A DNA stretch of 64,000 nt. Source: CAWFKS01 sp963816435 (GTDB lineage: Bacteria > Pseudomonadota > Alphaproteobacteria > Rhizobiales > Rhizobiaceae). Location: assembly GCA_963816435.1 (NCBI GenBank), contig CAWFKS010000007.1:124001-188000 (forward strand). The letters are read 5' to 3'. Under the pieces are notes generated by a model. The model searched no databases. It was not told where the DNA came from and saw only the letters and a program-made list of their open reading frames with translations. Numbering within the stretch: position 1 is the first letter of the stretch; every line of letters starts with the position of its first letter. Below are positions 26,559 through 36,205 of this stretch, piece by piece. A program made the translations under genes and the position numbers.

Positions 26559-27608
26559 TCACTGGCCTTCAGCGGCGTCCAGTTCGGTGCGGAAATCGGC
26601 CAGAATCTGTGCGGCGTTGTCGAGACCGTTTTCCTCCGCCTTGTCGACCCACTCCTGCTCGACAGGCGCCAGCGTGGCCTTCAGTTCATCCACCAGTTCC
26701 GGGCTTGCATCCTCTATCGTGACGCCGGCATCCTCGAGCTTGCCATAGGCGGCATCTTCGGACGAGCCATAGTTTTCACCGGCTGCGGCAGCCAGCTTCT
26801 CACCCGAAACCTCCATGATCGCCTTGCGGTCTTCTTCCGAGATCGAGTTCCACTTGTCTTCGTTGATCAGGAAAGCCATCACCGGCTGGCCGATGCCACC
26901 GGGAACCTTGGTCATGTAGGGCAGAAGCTCGGCCAGGTTCCAGTCGTTGACCGCCGTCGCCGCAAAAAAGGTGCCGTCGACGATCCCGCTGGAAGCGAGT
27001 TCATACATCTCCGAAACCGGCTTTTGCACGGGAACGGCGCCAAGCGCATTGATGATCGGGATGCTCGAGGCCGTCGGTGCGCGCATCTTCAGTCCCTTGA
27101 AGTCGGAGACTTTTTCGATGATGCCCTTGTCCGTCACGATCTGGTTGGGCGTCGTCGAGAAGATCGTAAGGACGTGCGTGCCGGCAAGCGGGTCCAGCTT
27201 GTCGAAATATTTCATGTAGGCGCGGTAGAACGCGGGCGCGATGACCCGGGCGTCGCTCGATAGAAGCGCCATCTCACCCATTTCGAGAAGCGGGAACCGC
27301 CCGGGCGTGTAGCCGGGAAGGATGACGCCCATATCGGCAAGACCGTCGCGCACTACGTCGAACTGCTCGCGCGGCGTGCCGACCGCCTTCGGCAGAAACT
27401 TCACCGTCACCCGGTTGTCGGTGACCTTCTCCACTTCCTCGATCCAGGGGCGGATGAGGCCTTCGTGGACGGCGTGCTTCGCAGGAAGCCATGGGGAATA
27501 GTTGATGACGATCTGATCCTGCGCTTCTGCCGGACTGCCGGCAAAGACACCGACTGCCGCGATGAGACCGAGCATCGGAACGCCAAGGCGTTTGAGCAAT
27601 GTATTCAT
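26559..27608 (-). CDS. TRAP transporter solute-binding protein DctP (copy 1)
   Basis: Periplasmic receptor of 349 residues with signal peptide 1-30 (ends SPAEAQ). Mature start IVINYSPWLPAKHAVHEGLI, conserved PGYTPGRFPLLEMGEM and LKMRAPTASS (the carboxylate-binding Arg region) identify the DctP/TAXI-like class for organic acids. It closely resembles the second DctP at 38-39 kb, with shared LPKAVG, DGLADM and PGYTPGRF blocks. No DctQ/M is next to it, so it probably uses the DctQM at 36-38 kb. ATG at 27608 follows GGAGG. An operator-like site lies 88 bp upstream. Confidence 0.92.
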   Translation of the reverse strand: MNTLLKRLGVPMLGLIAAVGVFAGSPAEAQDQIVINYSPWLPAKHAVHEGLIRPWIEEVEKVTDNRVTVKFLPKAVGTPREQFDVVRDGLADMGVILPGYTPGRFPLLEMGEMALLSSDARVIAPAFYRAYMKYFDKLDPLAGTHVLTIFSTTPNQIVTDKGIIEKVSDFKGLKMRAPTASSIPIINALGAVPVQKPVSEMYELASSGIVDGTFFAATAVNDWNLAELLPYMTKVPGGIGQPVMAFLINEDKWNSISEEDRKAIMEVSGEKLAAAAGENYGSSEDAAYGKLEDAGVTIEDASPELVDELKATLAPVEQEWVDKAEENGLDNAAQILADFRTELDAAEGQ

Positions 27609-27695
27609 GAAACTTCCTCCCTTGCGCCGGTACCGGGCGCGCTTCGATACGCGAGATGCGTGAACGGATCTCAAATTACTGCATATCAATAAATA

Positions 27696-27709
27696 ATACC
27701 AGTGAGTAT
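27696..27709. promoter_or_regulatory. Operator-like site a (ATACCAGTGAGTAT) upstream of dctP copy 1
   Basis: One of six related 14-bp near-palindromes in front of catabolic transcription units (core TAC-N6-GTA). It is 88 bp before the dctP start. A weaker partial copy (ATGATCAGGTAT) follows at about 27710-27721. Predicted target of the local TetR regulator. Confidence 0.55.
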
Positions 27710-27748
27710 ATGATCAGGTATATCTATCCGCGTCCGTGGCCGATCTGG

Positions 27749-28513
27749 TCATCTGCCCTTCCAGACCGGATGACGCTTCTCGGCAAATGCCGCGGCGCCT
27801 TCCCTAGCGTCCTCGGACCCGAGGACCTCCGCGGTGAACACCTTCTGCCGGTCGAACATTTCTTCGATCGGCCAGTCGATTTGCTGGTTGATCACTGTCT
27901 TGCTGGCCGCGACCGCCATCGGCGCGTTGCGGGAGATCATTTGCGCGAGTTCGCGCGCTGCTTCCAGCGCACCGCCGGGTTCCGTAAGCCTGTTGACCAA
28001 ACCAAACTGGAAGAGCCGTTCGGCGGAAATCATCTCCCCCGTCAACGCAACCTCCATCGCGATGCGTGGCGGAATAAGGCGCGGCAGGCGGAGAAGCCCG
28101 CCCGCGGCGGCCGCGAGGCCGCGCTTTGCCTCCGGCAGACCGAACCGAGCATCCTTGGCGGCAACGAGAAGATCGCAGGCGAGAACCGATTCGAAGCCCC
28201 CCGCAAGCGCATATCCTTCCACGGCCGCGATCAGCGGCTTGCGCGGCGGCGTCTGCGCGATGCCGAGAATCCCGCGCCCCTCGACCCGGGTGATCTCTCC
28301 CTTGAGAAAGGCTTTCAGATCCATGCCGGAGCAGAATGTCCCCCCCGCGCCGGTGAGAATGCCGACACGAAGATCATCGTCAGCATCCAACTCGTCGACT
28401 GCCGCGCAAACACCGTAAGACGCCGCGCGATTGACGGCGTTACGAACATGCGGGCGATTGATCGTGATCGTCATGATAGCGCCTTGGCGCTCGACGAGGA
28501 CCTCTTCGGTCAT
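27749..28513 (-). CDS. Enoyl-CoA hydratase family protein
   Basis: Crotonase of 254 residues. Oxyanion-hole segments are GAGGTFCSGMDLKAF and VEGYALAGGFESVLACDLLVA, with EAKRGLAAAAGGLLRLPR at the second catalytic region. ATG at 28513 has GAGGAAG 7 nt upstream. It is the last gene of the long cupin-to-crotonase operon, 19 bp after the NPD-family gene. Next to an NPD enzyme and CoA ligases it probably hydrates or cleaves an unsaturated acyl-CoA; the substrate is not known. Confidence 0.9.
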   Translation of the reverse strand: MTEEVLVERQGAIMTITINRPHVRNAVNRAASYGVCAAVDELDADDDLRVGILTGAGGTFCSGMDLKAFLKGEITRVEGRGILGIAQTPPRKPLIAAVEGYALAGGFESVLACDLLVAAKDARFGLPEAKRGLAAAAGGLLRLPRLIPPRIAMEVALTGEMISAERLFQFGLVNRLTEPGGALEAARELAQMISRNAPMAVAASKTVINQQIDWPIEEMFDRQKVFTAEVLGSEDAREGAAAFAEKRHPVWKGR

Positions 28514-28532
28514 CGGACGGCTTCCTCTTTGT

Positions 28533-29666
28533 TCATTCCGCTGGATTGAGGGCGGCAAGCCGCTCCATGGCTTCGACATATTCGAGCTGCATGTCGTACA
28601 TCACCTGACGCACCGTGGTTTCGGCCGTCATGGAGCCTATCACCTGACCGGCGGGAAACGAGAACAGATCGCCGCGTTGCGCCCGTACCACGCGGGCATG
28701 CGCCTCGTTGTAGAGAATGCCCTGCAGCGGCGGCAGGAGATAGGGCGGAGCGCCAGGCGCTTCCCAGGCCTCGGACAAATCGCTTTTCAGCATCCTGACC
28801 GGCTTGCCCGTGCGTGCGCGGCGACGGACGGCCTCCTCGGTGCGGGCGCGGAAGATCGCGTCCTTTTCGAACGTGTTCAGTTCACTTTCCTGCGTCCCGA
28901 GCCAAATAGTCCCGCACCAAACTCCCTCCGCGCCCAGTGCAAGGGCGGCGGCGATCTGGCTGCCGCGTGCAATGCCGCCGGCGGCCAGGACAGGTATCTC
29001 GTTGTTCACGGCGTCAATGACTTGCGGCACGAGGACGAAGGTCGAAATCTCGCCGGTGTGTCCGCCGGCCTCCGTTCCCTGGGCGATGATGAGCTCGACA
29101 CCCGCTTCCTTTTGCCGAACCGCATGCTTGGGTTTGCCGCACAGCGCTCCCAGCATGACATTGCGTGCCCGCAACTCCTCGACGATGTCTGGCGGAGGCG
29201 CTCCCAGTGCGCTGACGACCAGCTTGACCTGCGGATGATCGAGCGCGGTTCGCACAAGGCGTCGCGCACCCTCAGGGGTCATGGCGCCCCTGCCCTCCAT
29301 GATCTCCTTGTGCACCTGTTCGCGGTCGTCTTCCGGAAGTTCCGGGACACCGGCGTCGGCAAGGATCTTTTCCATGAACGCCTTGTGCTTGGCGGGTATG
29401 AGATCGTGCAGATCTGTCTTGCCGGTCTCGGCTTCGGCTTTGGTGTCGTATTTGGTCGGGATGATCACATCCACGCCGTAGGGGCGGCCATCGACATGGT
29501 CGTCGATCCAGCGCAACTCGGCCTCGAGTTGCTCCGGGCCGAAGGTGGCCGCACCGAGAACACCGAAGCCTCCTGCCTTGGTGACTTCAACCACCACGTC
29601 ACGGCAATGGGAAAAGGCGAAGATGGGCACATCGCAGCCAAGGCGCTCGGCGATTTTCGTATACAT
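28533..29666 (-). CDS. FMN-dependent NPD/nitronate monooxygenase family enzyme
   Basis: TIM-barrel flavoenzyme of 377 residues (2-nitropropane dioxygenase family). Seen: PIFAFSHCRDVVVEVTKAGG at the N-terminus, ELIIAQGTEAGGHTGEIST (phosphate/FMN-binding), and AAGGIARGSQIAAALALGAEGVWCGT. Members act as nitronate monooxygenases, but in CoA pathways NPD proteins also work as acyl-CoA oxidoreductases (for example IpdC of steroid ring degradation, found near a crotonase). The second kind of role fits this operon better; that is inference. ATG at 29666 follows GGGAGAA. Confidence 0.88.
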   Translation of the reverse strand: MYTKIAERLGCDVPIFAFSHCRDVVVEVTKAGGFGVLGAATFGPEQLEAELRWIDDHVDGRPYGVDVIIPTKYDTKAEAETGKTDLHDLIPAKHKAFMEKILADAGVPELPEDDREQVHKEIMEGRGAMTPEGARRLVRTALDHPQVKLVVSALGAPPPDIVEELRARNVMLGALCGKPKHAVRQKEAGVELIIAQGTEAGGHTGEISTFVLVPQVIDAVNNEIPVLAAGGIARGSQIAAALALGAEGVWCGTIWLGTQESELNTFEKDAIFRARTEEAVRRRARTGKPVRMLKSDLSEAWEAPGAPPYLLPPLQGILYNEAHARVVRAQRGDLFSFPAGQVIGSMTAETTVRQVMYDMQLEYVEAMERLAALNPAE

Positions 29667-29705
29667 ACAATTCTCCCTACCGCCGCGAGCGCGAGCGGCC
29701 TTGTC

Positions 29706-31904
29706 CTAGTTTCTGCCTTCCGAGTGTTCGCCCCTGGCGCTTTCCGGCGCCCAATCGAACAGCGCATCGAGTGCTTCGACATGGTCGCCATGCACCCACA
29801 GCGGATTGACGTCCATGGCGGCGAGATCCGGACCGGCCGCCAATGCCGCATCTGCGATCGCAACGATCGCCTTCGCGACGACGTCGAGATCGGCAGCCGG
29901 AACACCTCGCTGCCCATCGAGCAACGCCCTGCCCTTCAATTCTCCAAGCATGCGACGGACCTCGATCTCGTCGACCGGCAACAGGCGAAGCGATACGTCC
30001 TGCAGGACTTCAACCCACACCCCGCCCATCCCCACGGCAAGCACCGGGCCCCACTGGGCGTCGCGGCTGCAGCCGACGAAGAGATCGATGCCGCGACCGC
30101 GCATCGGCGAGACAATTGCCCCCTCAACCTTCGCTTCCGGCATCCGTCGGCGCGCAGCCTCGGTAACCTCGCGGTAAGCTGCTGCAGCGGCGGTGCCGCC
30201 ATCGACATTCAGGCACACCCCGCCAATGTCGCTCTTGTGGGCGATGTCGGGCGAGGAGATCTTCACCGCGACCGGTTCGCCAATGTCGATAGCCGCCTGT
30301 GAAGCTTCCTCCGGCGATCCGGCCATGCGTGCTTCCACGACCGGAGCACCGTGGGATGCCAGGAACCGCAGCGCCTCGTATTCACTCCGTGGCCGCGCCG
30401 TCGCCGGCGATGGCGAATGGGAGGAGGTAGCAACACCGGAATTGCTGCGAACCCTCTCGGACCACCTGGAGATACCAGCCAGCGCCGTAATGGCCCTGTC
30501 GAGGCCGCAGGCGTGGTACGGGATATCCGAGTCGGCGACGATACCGCGGCTCAAATCGGACGTGACTGTATTGGCGTAGCTGACCAGCAAGCCGGGAACA
30601 GCAATGGCATTCAGGCCTCGGGCCAAACCGTCGTGAAGCGCGGTCAGGCGATCGCTTTTTTGCTCCTCCGTCACAGGCACCGGGTAGTAGGGGCAGAGAA
30701 CGGCTGCATAGTCGTCCTGTTCTCCAAGCGCGCGGACGATCGCCTCGGTTCCGGCGGGATCGACGCCGCCGGTCAGGTCGAGCGGATTGTGGGGCGTTCC
30801 GTATCCCGGGATCAGGGCGCGCAGCGTTTCGGCGGTTTGCGCCGAGACTTCCGGAAGGAATAGTCCGCAGGCGTCGGCCCTGTCGGCGGCGATCTCGCAG
30901 ATCCCCCCGGAGTTCGACAATACAGCGAGACCACCTGGCCGCAGAACGCCGGTGCGCGCCGCAATGTCGGCCGTGACCAGCAGGTCCTCAACCGAATCGA
31001 CGCGGATGATTCCGTATTGCCGGCATATGCCTTCGAAGACGCGGTCGTCGCCGACAAGGGCGCCTGTATGCGCCTCGGCGGACCGTGCAGTGACTTCGCT
31101 GGCGCCAACCTTCAGCGCTACGATCGGCTTGCCCTTGGCGAGTGCTTTTCGCGCCGACCGGATGAACGCGACCGGCTCGCGGATCGTCTCAAGAAACATG
31201 GCGATGGAGCGCACCGCGGGGTGCTCGACGAGATGATCGAGGAAACTGGTGCTGTCGATATCCGCCTCGTTGCCCGTCGCGATGACGTGGCTGAGGCCGA
31301 CGTCCTGTTCATGCGCAAGGCTGGCGAGAAACAATGCGGTCGCGCCGCTCTGCGACAGGATGGCGACACCGTCGTTCTTGGACGGCGGCCTGACGGGTGC
31401 GGCCCACGCCCAGACATTTTCGGCCAGGTTGATGAAACCGAGACTGTTCGGCCCGAGAAGTCTTATTCCACTGCTGCGGGCGATTTCCACCAGTTCGCAT
31501 TGGAGTTCAGCGCCTTCCGGACCCGTTTCCGCAAAGCCTGAAGTCAGGATCATGGCGGATCCAGCGCCGGCAGCCGCCAGGTCACGCAACACGTTGCCAA
31601 CCGCAGCATGCGTCACCATGACGATGCCAAGATCGATTTCGCCCGCAAGGGCAGAACAGTTCTCCACTGCCTGCCGGCCGTGCACCATGCCACCCTTCGG
31701 ATTGACTAGGTGGATCGCGCCCCCGTAGCCGGTCTGCTCCAGATTGGCGACGATCGTCTGCGACCAGCGCGACCGCTCCGAGGCGCCGATTATTGCGATC
31801 GAACGCGGGTTGAGCACTGCCGATACGGCATCCCTGCCATCATCGTCCCGTTGGGCCGACTGTACTTCCGCCATGCGCGTTTCCGGTCTTGTTGCAGCTG
31901 TCAT
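29706..31904 (-). CDS. NDP-forming acyl-CoA synthetase (fused alpha-beta)
   Basis: 732-residue single-chain enzyme of the acetate/pimeloyl-CoA ligase (ADP-forming) family. CoA-binding Rossmann domain about 28-150 (LNPRSIAIIGASE, LLGPNSLGFINL), ligase-CoA domains 175-460 with SQSGATALFLASLA and the phospho-His region SAEAHTGALVGDD (H279), then an ATP-grasp domain about 505-720 (VAVKISSPDIAHKSDIGGV, AMDVNPLWV). It makes an acyl-CoA from a carboxylic acid with ATP, or the reverse. It lies 10 bp after the TPP enzyme gene. Acid substrate unknown. Confidence 0.9.
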   Translation of the reverse strand: MTAATRPETRMAEVQSAQRDDDGRDAVSAVLNPRSIAIIGASERSRWSQTIVANLEQTGYGGAIHLVNPKGGMVHGRQAVENCSALAGEIDLGIVMVTHAAVGNVLRDLAAAGAGSAMILTSGFAETGPEGAELQCELVEIARSSGIRLLGPNSLGFINLAENVWAWAAPVRPPSKNDGVAILSQSGATALFLASLAHEQDVGLSHVIATGNEADIDSTSFLDHLVEHPAVRSIAMFLETIREPVAFIRSARKALAKGKPIVALKVGASEVTARSAEAHTGALVGDDRVFEGICRQYGIIRVDSVEDLLVTADIAARTGVLRPGGLAVLSNSGGICEIAADRADACGLFLPEVSAQTAETLRALIPGYGTPHNPLDLTGGVDPAGTEAIVRALGEQDDYAAVLCPYYPVPVTEEQKSDRLTALHDGLARGLNAIAVPGLLVSYANTVTSDLSRGIVADSDIPYHACGLDRAITALAGISRWSERVRSNSGVATSSHSPSPATARPRSEYEALRFLASHGAPVVEARMAGSPEEASQAAIDIGEPVAVKISSPDIAHKSDIGGVCLNVDGGTAAAAAYREVTEAARRRMPEAKVEGAIVSPMRGRGIDLFVGCSRDAQWGPVLAVGMGGVWVEVLQDVSLRLLPVDEIEVRRMLGELKGRALLDGQRGVPAADLDVVAKAIVAIADAALAAGPDLAAMDVNPLWVHGDHVEALDALFDWAPESARGEHSEGRN

Positions 31905-31913
31905 GACATCTAT

Positions 31914-33575
31914 TCAGGCGAGCAGGGGCGTGCGGTTGAGCTCGCCCTGGTAGAGTTTGCGGTAGCTGTCGCTTGTCTCCGTTTTCGATACACGGGCATC
32001 GATGACGAACAAGCCTTCTGCCTTCATGCCACGCGTGACTGCATCGTCGAGGTCTGCGAGATCGGTCAGCGTCACGCCATCACCTCCGAAGGCGCGCGCC
32101 AGCGTAACGAAATCGGGAGAGTTCCATTGCGCGGGTTCCGGGGAAAAGCCCTTCATCGGCAGCCGCTGCGCTTCAGCGCCATAGCCGGAGTCGTTCCACA
32201 CCACCAGGACCGTCGGGATCCCGTAGCGGGCGGCGGTTTCCAGTTCCTGCATGTTCATCATCAGGCTGCCATCGCCCTCAATCACGAGGTGCCGGCGACC
32301 GGGCCGCGCCACTCCGATTCCGAGGGCCACGGGAAGAGTCTGGCCCACGGCGCCGAATTGGCTCGAGAACTCCATCTCCGTGCCAGGCCGCACCGGCATG
32401 TACATTGCGACAAAGCCCTGGAAATGGCCGACGCCGCAGGTCACCATCGCGTCCTCCGGCAAGAGATTCCCGAGCCGGCGCGCCAGCGCGCGCGGGTCGA
32501 GTCCTTCGTCGGGCGCGGGGAACGGTTCGGGCTTTTGGCGCAGCGTTCGCCTGGTCTCGGGTGTGCGGTAGCCGGTCCGCCGAACCTGCCTTTCCTCAGC
32601 GGCCTTCAGCACCGCCTCCACCGTCTTGCGCGCATCGGCACGCACATGTAGTCCCGGGGCAGCCGGGATGTCGTCAGGAGGCGCCGCGGTATCGATGCGA
32701 ACCACTTTCGCCTCGGGAAACAGCGTACCACCCCAACTCGTATAGTGGCCAATTTCGGCCCCCACCCCGATGACGAGATCGGCGCTTTTGCAAATGTCCT
32801 CGGTCACCGCCGATGAGTAGCCGCCGACAATGCCGACCGACCATTCCCCGTCGGAGAACATGCCCTTTGCCTGTAGCGACGTGCCCAACAGTGCCCCCGT
32901 GCGTTCCGCGAGATCGCGGATGGCGGTCTGTGCGCCCGAGAGCCTGGCGCCACGCCCGGCAAGGATTATCGGACGCTCGGCAGCGAGAAGGGCATCGTAC
33001 AGCTTGTTTACGTCTTCCTCGGCGGGCGCTGGCGCCGGGTCGGGCAGCAATTCCTGGGAGGACTGATAAAGCCAGTCGTGTTTGAATTCCTCTTCCTGAA
33101 TGTCGTTGCGCAAATTGAGCACGACGGGACAGGACTCGAGCCGCGCAATGTAGAATGCCTGCGCGATCTCCCTCGCCAGCCCCGGCCCCCCGGTCACCGA
33201 CAGATACCGGGTGCAACACAATTCCACGAAGCGCCGCTGATCCATCGACTGCAGTTTGTTGATTGCATGCGGCGGTATTTCGCCGGTGACGACAACCAGC
33301 GCCGATCGGTTACGGGCGGCGGCCATCAGCGACGTGCCGATCTGGGTCAGGCCGGGACCGCATGTCACGGTTGCGACGCCCACATCGCCGGTGGCGCGGA
33401 AATAGCCGTCGGCCATGGCGATCACGCCAGCCTCGTTGCGTCCCGAATAGATGGTGGCCGATCCGCGCGCCACGATCGTCGACCAGAGCGACATGTTGCC
33501 GTCGCCCATCAGCCCGAAAATCGTCTCCACGCCCTCCATGGCCAACGCATCGGCAGCCGCTTCAAATACTTTCAT
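31914..33575 (-). CDS. Thiamine-diphosphate-dependent enzyme, acetolactate synthase/benzoylformate decarboxylase-like
   Basis: 553-residue three-domain TPP enzyme. The cofactor-activating Glu is E48 in GRNEAGVIAMADGY. The middle domain holds LAGRGARLSGA. The TPP/Mg motif begins GDGSLMMNMQELETA (about 434) and ends VVWNDSG. No regulatory subunit (ilvH) is adjacent and the context is catabolic, so an anabolic acetolactate synthase is unlikely. A 2-keto-acid decarboxylase, a C-C lyase on an alpha-hydroxyketone or diketone, or an oxalyl/2-hydroxyacyl-CoA lyase are the options. ATG at 33575 overlaps the thioesterase stop (ATGA). Confidence 0.88.
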   Translation of the reverse strand: MKVFEAAADALAMEGVETIFGLMGDGNMSLWSTIVARGSATIYSGRNEAGVIAMADGYFRATGDVGVATVTCGPGLTQIGTSLMAAARNRSALVVVTGEIPPHAINKLQSMDQRRFVELCCTRYLSVTGGPGLAREIAQAFYIARLESCPVVLNLRNDIQEEEFKHDWLYQSSQELLPDPAPAPAEEDVNKLYDALLAAERPIILAGRGARLSGAQTAIRDLAERTGALLGTSLQAKGMFSDGEWSVGIVGGYSSAVTEDICKSADLVIGVGAEIGHYTSWGGTLFPEAKVVRIDTAAPPDDIPAAPGLHVRADARKTVEAVLKAAEERQVRRTGYRTPETRRTLRQKPEPFPAPDEGLDPRALARRLGNLLPEDAMVTCGVGHFQGFVAMYMPVRPGTEMEFSSQFGAVGQTLPVALGIGVARPGRRHLVIEGDGSLMMNMQELETAARYGIPTVLVVWNDSGYGAEAQRLPMKGFSPEPAQWNSPDFVTLARAFGGDGVTLTDLADLDDAVTRGMKAEGLFVIDARVSKTETSDSYRKLYQGELNRTPLLA

Positions 33576-34036
33576 GGGGTGTCCCGTCTATTGCTGTGGC
33601 CCCTACGCCGCGAAATCTTCCAGACGCCGTTCGCATGCGCGACGATTCTCTCCCCGAGACGATCGTCGTGCGCAGGAAGGCGACATGAGCGGTGGTCCGT
33701 AGAACCTCCGCGTGCGCATCGATGAACTCGCCGGGAACCACCGCGGCCACGTGTACTGGACGTCCAATTGAATGGTTGCCTGGTACTCCCAGTCACCGCT
33801 TTCGCCCAGGCTGAGCCCGAGTGCGTGGTCGGCGAACGTCGCCAGCACGCAGCCATGAACCGCGCCACGGTTGTTGGAGTGAAAATCACTCGTTTGCAGT
33901 CCGTATGCCGCTTGCCCACTTTCGCCGCGCTGCCAGAGCGGTCCGAGCAGCCTCTGAAAGGATTCGTCATCGACTTGCTTCCAGCCAGGCCCGGAATATG
34001 GAGATCAGACGGTTCTGTTCCGTTTTCGCTAGACAT
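33572..34036 (-). pseudogene. Hotdog-fold thioesterase (PaaI family) with about three frameshifts
   Basis: Reading across frames gives MSSENGTEPSDLHIPG, then GWKQVDDESFQRLLGPLWQR, the PaaI-like DFHSNNRGAVHGCVLATFAD, QATIQLDVQY, then VAAVVPGEFIDAHAEVLRTT and RIVAHANGVWKISRR. Frame changes lie near 33988, 33752 and 33651. The product would be a roughly 150-residue acyl-CoA thioesterase. Three breaks in one short gene point to decay or poor sequence. Its TGA overlaps the start of the TPP enzyme. Confidence 0.75.
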
Positions 34037-34087
34037 CAGACCCCCGCGATCGACGCGATAACCCCTCGGCGCCTTTCGTCAGTACAA

Positions 34088-35479
34088 TCACGACCGCTGC
34101 GCCACTTTCGCGGCCTGCCGGGAAGCCCCGGTTTCGTTTGACGTCGATCTCGCCGTGCGCGGCGGTCGCTCGCTCGCGGGCACAGGCTGGACCCGATTGA
34201 TGCCGCTGCTGGCATAGTCGCGCGCCAGCGCCTTGCGGTAGCGCACCGGATCGAGTTCCAGTCCATACCGGGGGCTATCCGGAAACTGTTTCGACTGCCA
34301 TGCATGATCGGCGGCGATCGCGTCGTTCATCTCGTCCCTTGAAGGAACCTTGATCGCACCGTCGGCAACCGTCGCGATGTATTCGGCCTGATCGTCCATC
34401 ATTCGGATGTTGCTGCCGCCGGTGACATCGAAGAAGCCGATGAAGAAGACGCCGGGCAGCTCCGGGTGAACGATGCGATTGTAGAGGTCCATACGCGTGC
34501 CTGAAACAGGCGACGTGCCTTCCGGCAGGAACGGGATGTCCGTCTGGTATCCGGTTGCGGCGATGATGCAGTCAAGTGTCTCGCTGGTGCCGTCGACGAA
34601 ATGAACGGTCTTGCCATCTACCCTGTCGATGCCCGGCTTCACTTTGATCCGCTCCCAGGCGATATGGGAGATCAGAGTCGGATGACTGATCGGGTGGGTT
34701 CGCTTGGTGGGGGTCACAAATCCCCATTGCTCCATGCGGCCATGCCAGATCCGCGTCAGCGTGGTGCGCAACCAGACCCTCAGGCGCCACGGCAGATAGG
34801 GTTTCTCGATCTTCCCCAGGGTCCGCGATTGCGGCGCGCCGAACATCAGGCGCGGCATAATCAAAACCGGCGAACGTGCCGACAGGTAAGTCTTTTCGGT
34901 GACCGAACAAATGTCGGATGCGATATCGACGCCGCTGTTGCCAGGGCCGATGACCATGACCTTCTTGCCGACGTAGGAATCCGGCACCCGATATGCATGG
35001 GCGTGGATATACTCGCCCTCGAAGCCGGCGACCTGAGGGGGATCGCGCGGAATGCTCTGGTGACCCGACGCGACGACGACGCCGTCGAAGACTTTCATTT
35101 CACCGTCCGCCAGTTCGACGCGGTACTTGTCGCCCTCCGGCTTGATGGCTTCGACCCGACTGCCGAAACGAATGCGGCGCTTCAGGTCGAAATGGTCCGC
35201 ATACTCGTTGAAATACCGTTCCATCTGGACAGTGTCCGGGTACAGCGGCGTGCCGTCTGGGAACGGGAAATCTATGAAGGAACTGACCTTCGCCTCGGAA
35301 TTGATATGGAGGGACTTGTAGGCAGGGCTGCGGCCGCTGTCGTTTTCGTAGGCCCAGAGCCCGCCGATGCGCGTACCGATCTCGAAGAGCGTCGGCTCTA
35401 TCCCCTTGGCCAGCAGGTTCTTGGCAGCGCACAGCCCCCCTGCTCCTGCTCCGATGACCGCATAGTGCTTGCCTGACAT
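34088..35479 (-). CDS. Flavin-containing monooxygenase (class B, NADPH-dependent)
   Basis: 463-residue FAD enzyme. FAD-binding GxGxxG is G10-A-G12-A-G-G15, the FMO fingerprint FxGxxxHxxxY is met by FEGEYIHAHAY (about 152-162), NADPH-binding GPGNSGVDIASD follows, and IIAATGYQTDIPFLP closes the Rossmann pair. The family inserts oxygen into soft nucleophiles (N or S) or into ketones (Baeyer-Villiger). The FxGxxxHxxxY fingerprint does not settle which. Intact and in the middle of the catabolic operon. The last 40 residues are basic and low complexity. Confidence 0.9.
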   Translation of the reverse strand: MSGKHYAVIGAGAGGLCAAKNLLAKGIEPTLFEIGTRIGGLWAYENDSGRSPAYKSLHINSEAKVSSFIDFPFPDGTPLYPDTVQMERYFNEYADHFDLKRRIRFGSRVEAIKPEGDKYRVELADGEMKVFDGVVVASGHQSIPRDPPQVAGFEGEYIHAHAYRVPDSYVGKKVMVIGPGNSGVDIASDICSVTEKTYLSARSPVLIMPRLMFGAPQSRTLGKIEKPYLPWRLRVWLRTTLTRIWHGRMEQWGFVTPTKRTHPISHPTLISHIAWERIKVKPGIDRVDGKTVHFVDGTSETLDCIIAATGYQTDIPFLPEGTSPVSGTRMDLYNRIVHPELPGVFFIGFFDVTGGSNIRMMDDQAEYIATVADGAIKVPSRDEMNDAIAADHAWQSKQFPDSPRYGLELDPVRYRKALARDYASSGINRVQPVPASERPPRTARSTSNETGASRQAAKVAQRS

Positions 35480-35567
35480 GTCTTCCTCACTTTGCCGGAG
35501 ACATACCGCCTCCTATTTTCCTGCCGGAGCCACCGTCACCCGGACTCCTCACCTGGGTTTGTAGCCC

Positions 35568-36057
35568 CTAGCGAATGAGCGACTTGACCCAGTCGTCACC
35601 GAGCCCGACCTCACGGCAATGCTTCTGATATTTGTCGATGCGCACGAACACGTCCTCGTATTCGACTGCGTTGCGGTCTTCGTCGACGTAGATCAGTGGA
35701 CCGAAGACGTGAAAAAGCGCCAGCATGTGTCCCGGATCTTCGGGAATGTAGAGCGTGTGGATGTCGCCGGCGGCCTCGTAGACGAAGCTGCCGGGCGTCC
35801 CGAGCCAGTCGCGTTCCCGGTAGCCCCAGCCCCCCCTCGAAAGTCCAACCTGTCACGGGGGCCGAGTGCCGGTGACGCTGGATGGACCCCTTGCCCCTTC
35901 CCTTGAACAGGCTGATCCAGTGATCGTGAGAAAGATCGAAAATCAGAGGCCGCGTGTGTCCGGCATCCCCGACGGGATACCACTTGTCATCGACTTCGAG
36001 CACGTCAGGAACATACATGTCATTTCCCTGAAAAGCCGTCTCCTGGATGTTGATCAT
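35568..36057 (-). pseudogene. Cupin protein, 2,4'-dihydroxyacetophenone dioxygenase-like, frameshifted
   Basis: N-terminal reading to residue about 76 has the cupin metal motif RHRHSAPVTGWTFEGG. A run of seven G (35830-35836 on the plus strand as C) then shifts the frame; with six G it continues WGYRERDWLGTPGSFVYEAA, DIHTLYIPEDPGHMLALFHV and GLGDDWVKSLIR to 35568. This matches the family of 2,4'-dihydroxyacetophenone/acetylacetone-cleaving dioxygenases, which split C-C bonds next to carbonyls with O2. First gene of the long operon. ATG 36057 or, with the better ribosome-binding site AGGGAA, 36018. Confidence 0.78.
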
Positions 36058-36143
36058 GCCGACACCGTGAAATTCCGTGGCCGCTCTGGAAACGACACCA
36101 ATCTACTCAATAGACCGTAATTGATATTCAAAGTCAACTAAAT

Positions 36144-36157
36144 CTACTGATTGGTAT
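36144..36157. promoter_or_regulatory. Operator-like site b (CTACTGATTGGTAT) upstream of the cupin operon
   Basis: Member of the six-site family, 87 bp upstream of the first cupin ATG. It lies in the 148-bp gap between that operon and the convergently read end of dctM, so it can serve only the cupin-to-crotonase operon. Confidence 0.55.
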
Positions 36158-36205
36158 ATGCTTGGGGAGATAGACCTTTCGGGCAATCGGCCGCGCGTTG
36201 GAAAT

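Noticed and set aside
28431..30302. 623-codon open reading on the plus strand
   Set aside because: It lies antisense to the NPD enzyme, the crotonase and the acyl-CoA synthetase, all with clear motifs. Long antisense frames are expected at this GC content.
31914..33575. Acetolactate synthase for branched-chain amino acid synthesis
   Set aside because: No small subunit, no ilv genes, and tight coupling to catabolic genes; only the TPP-enzyme family is claimed.
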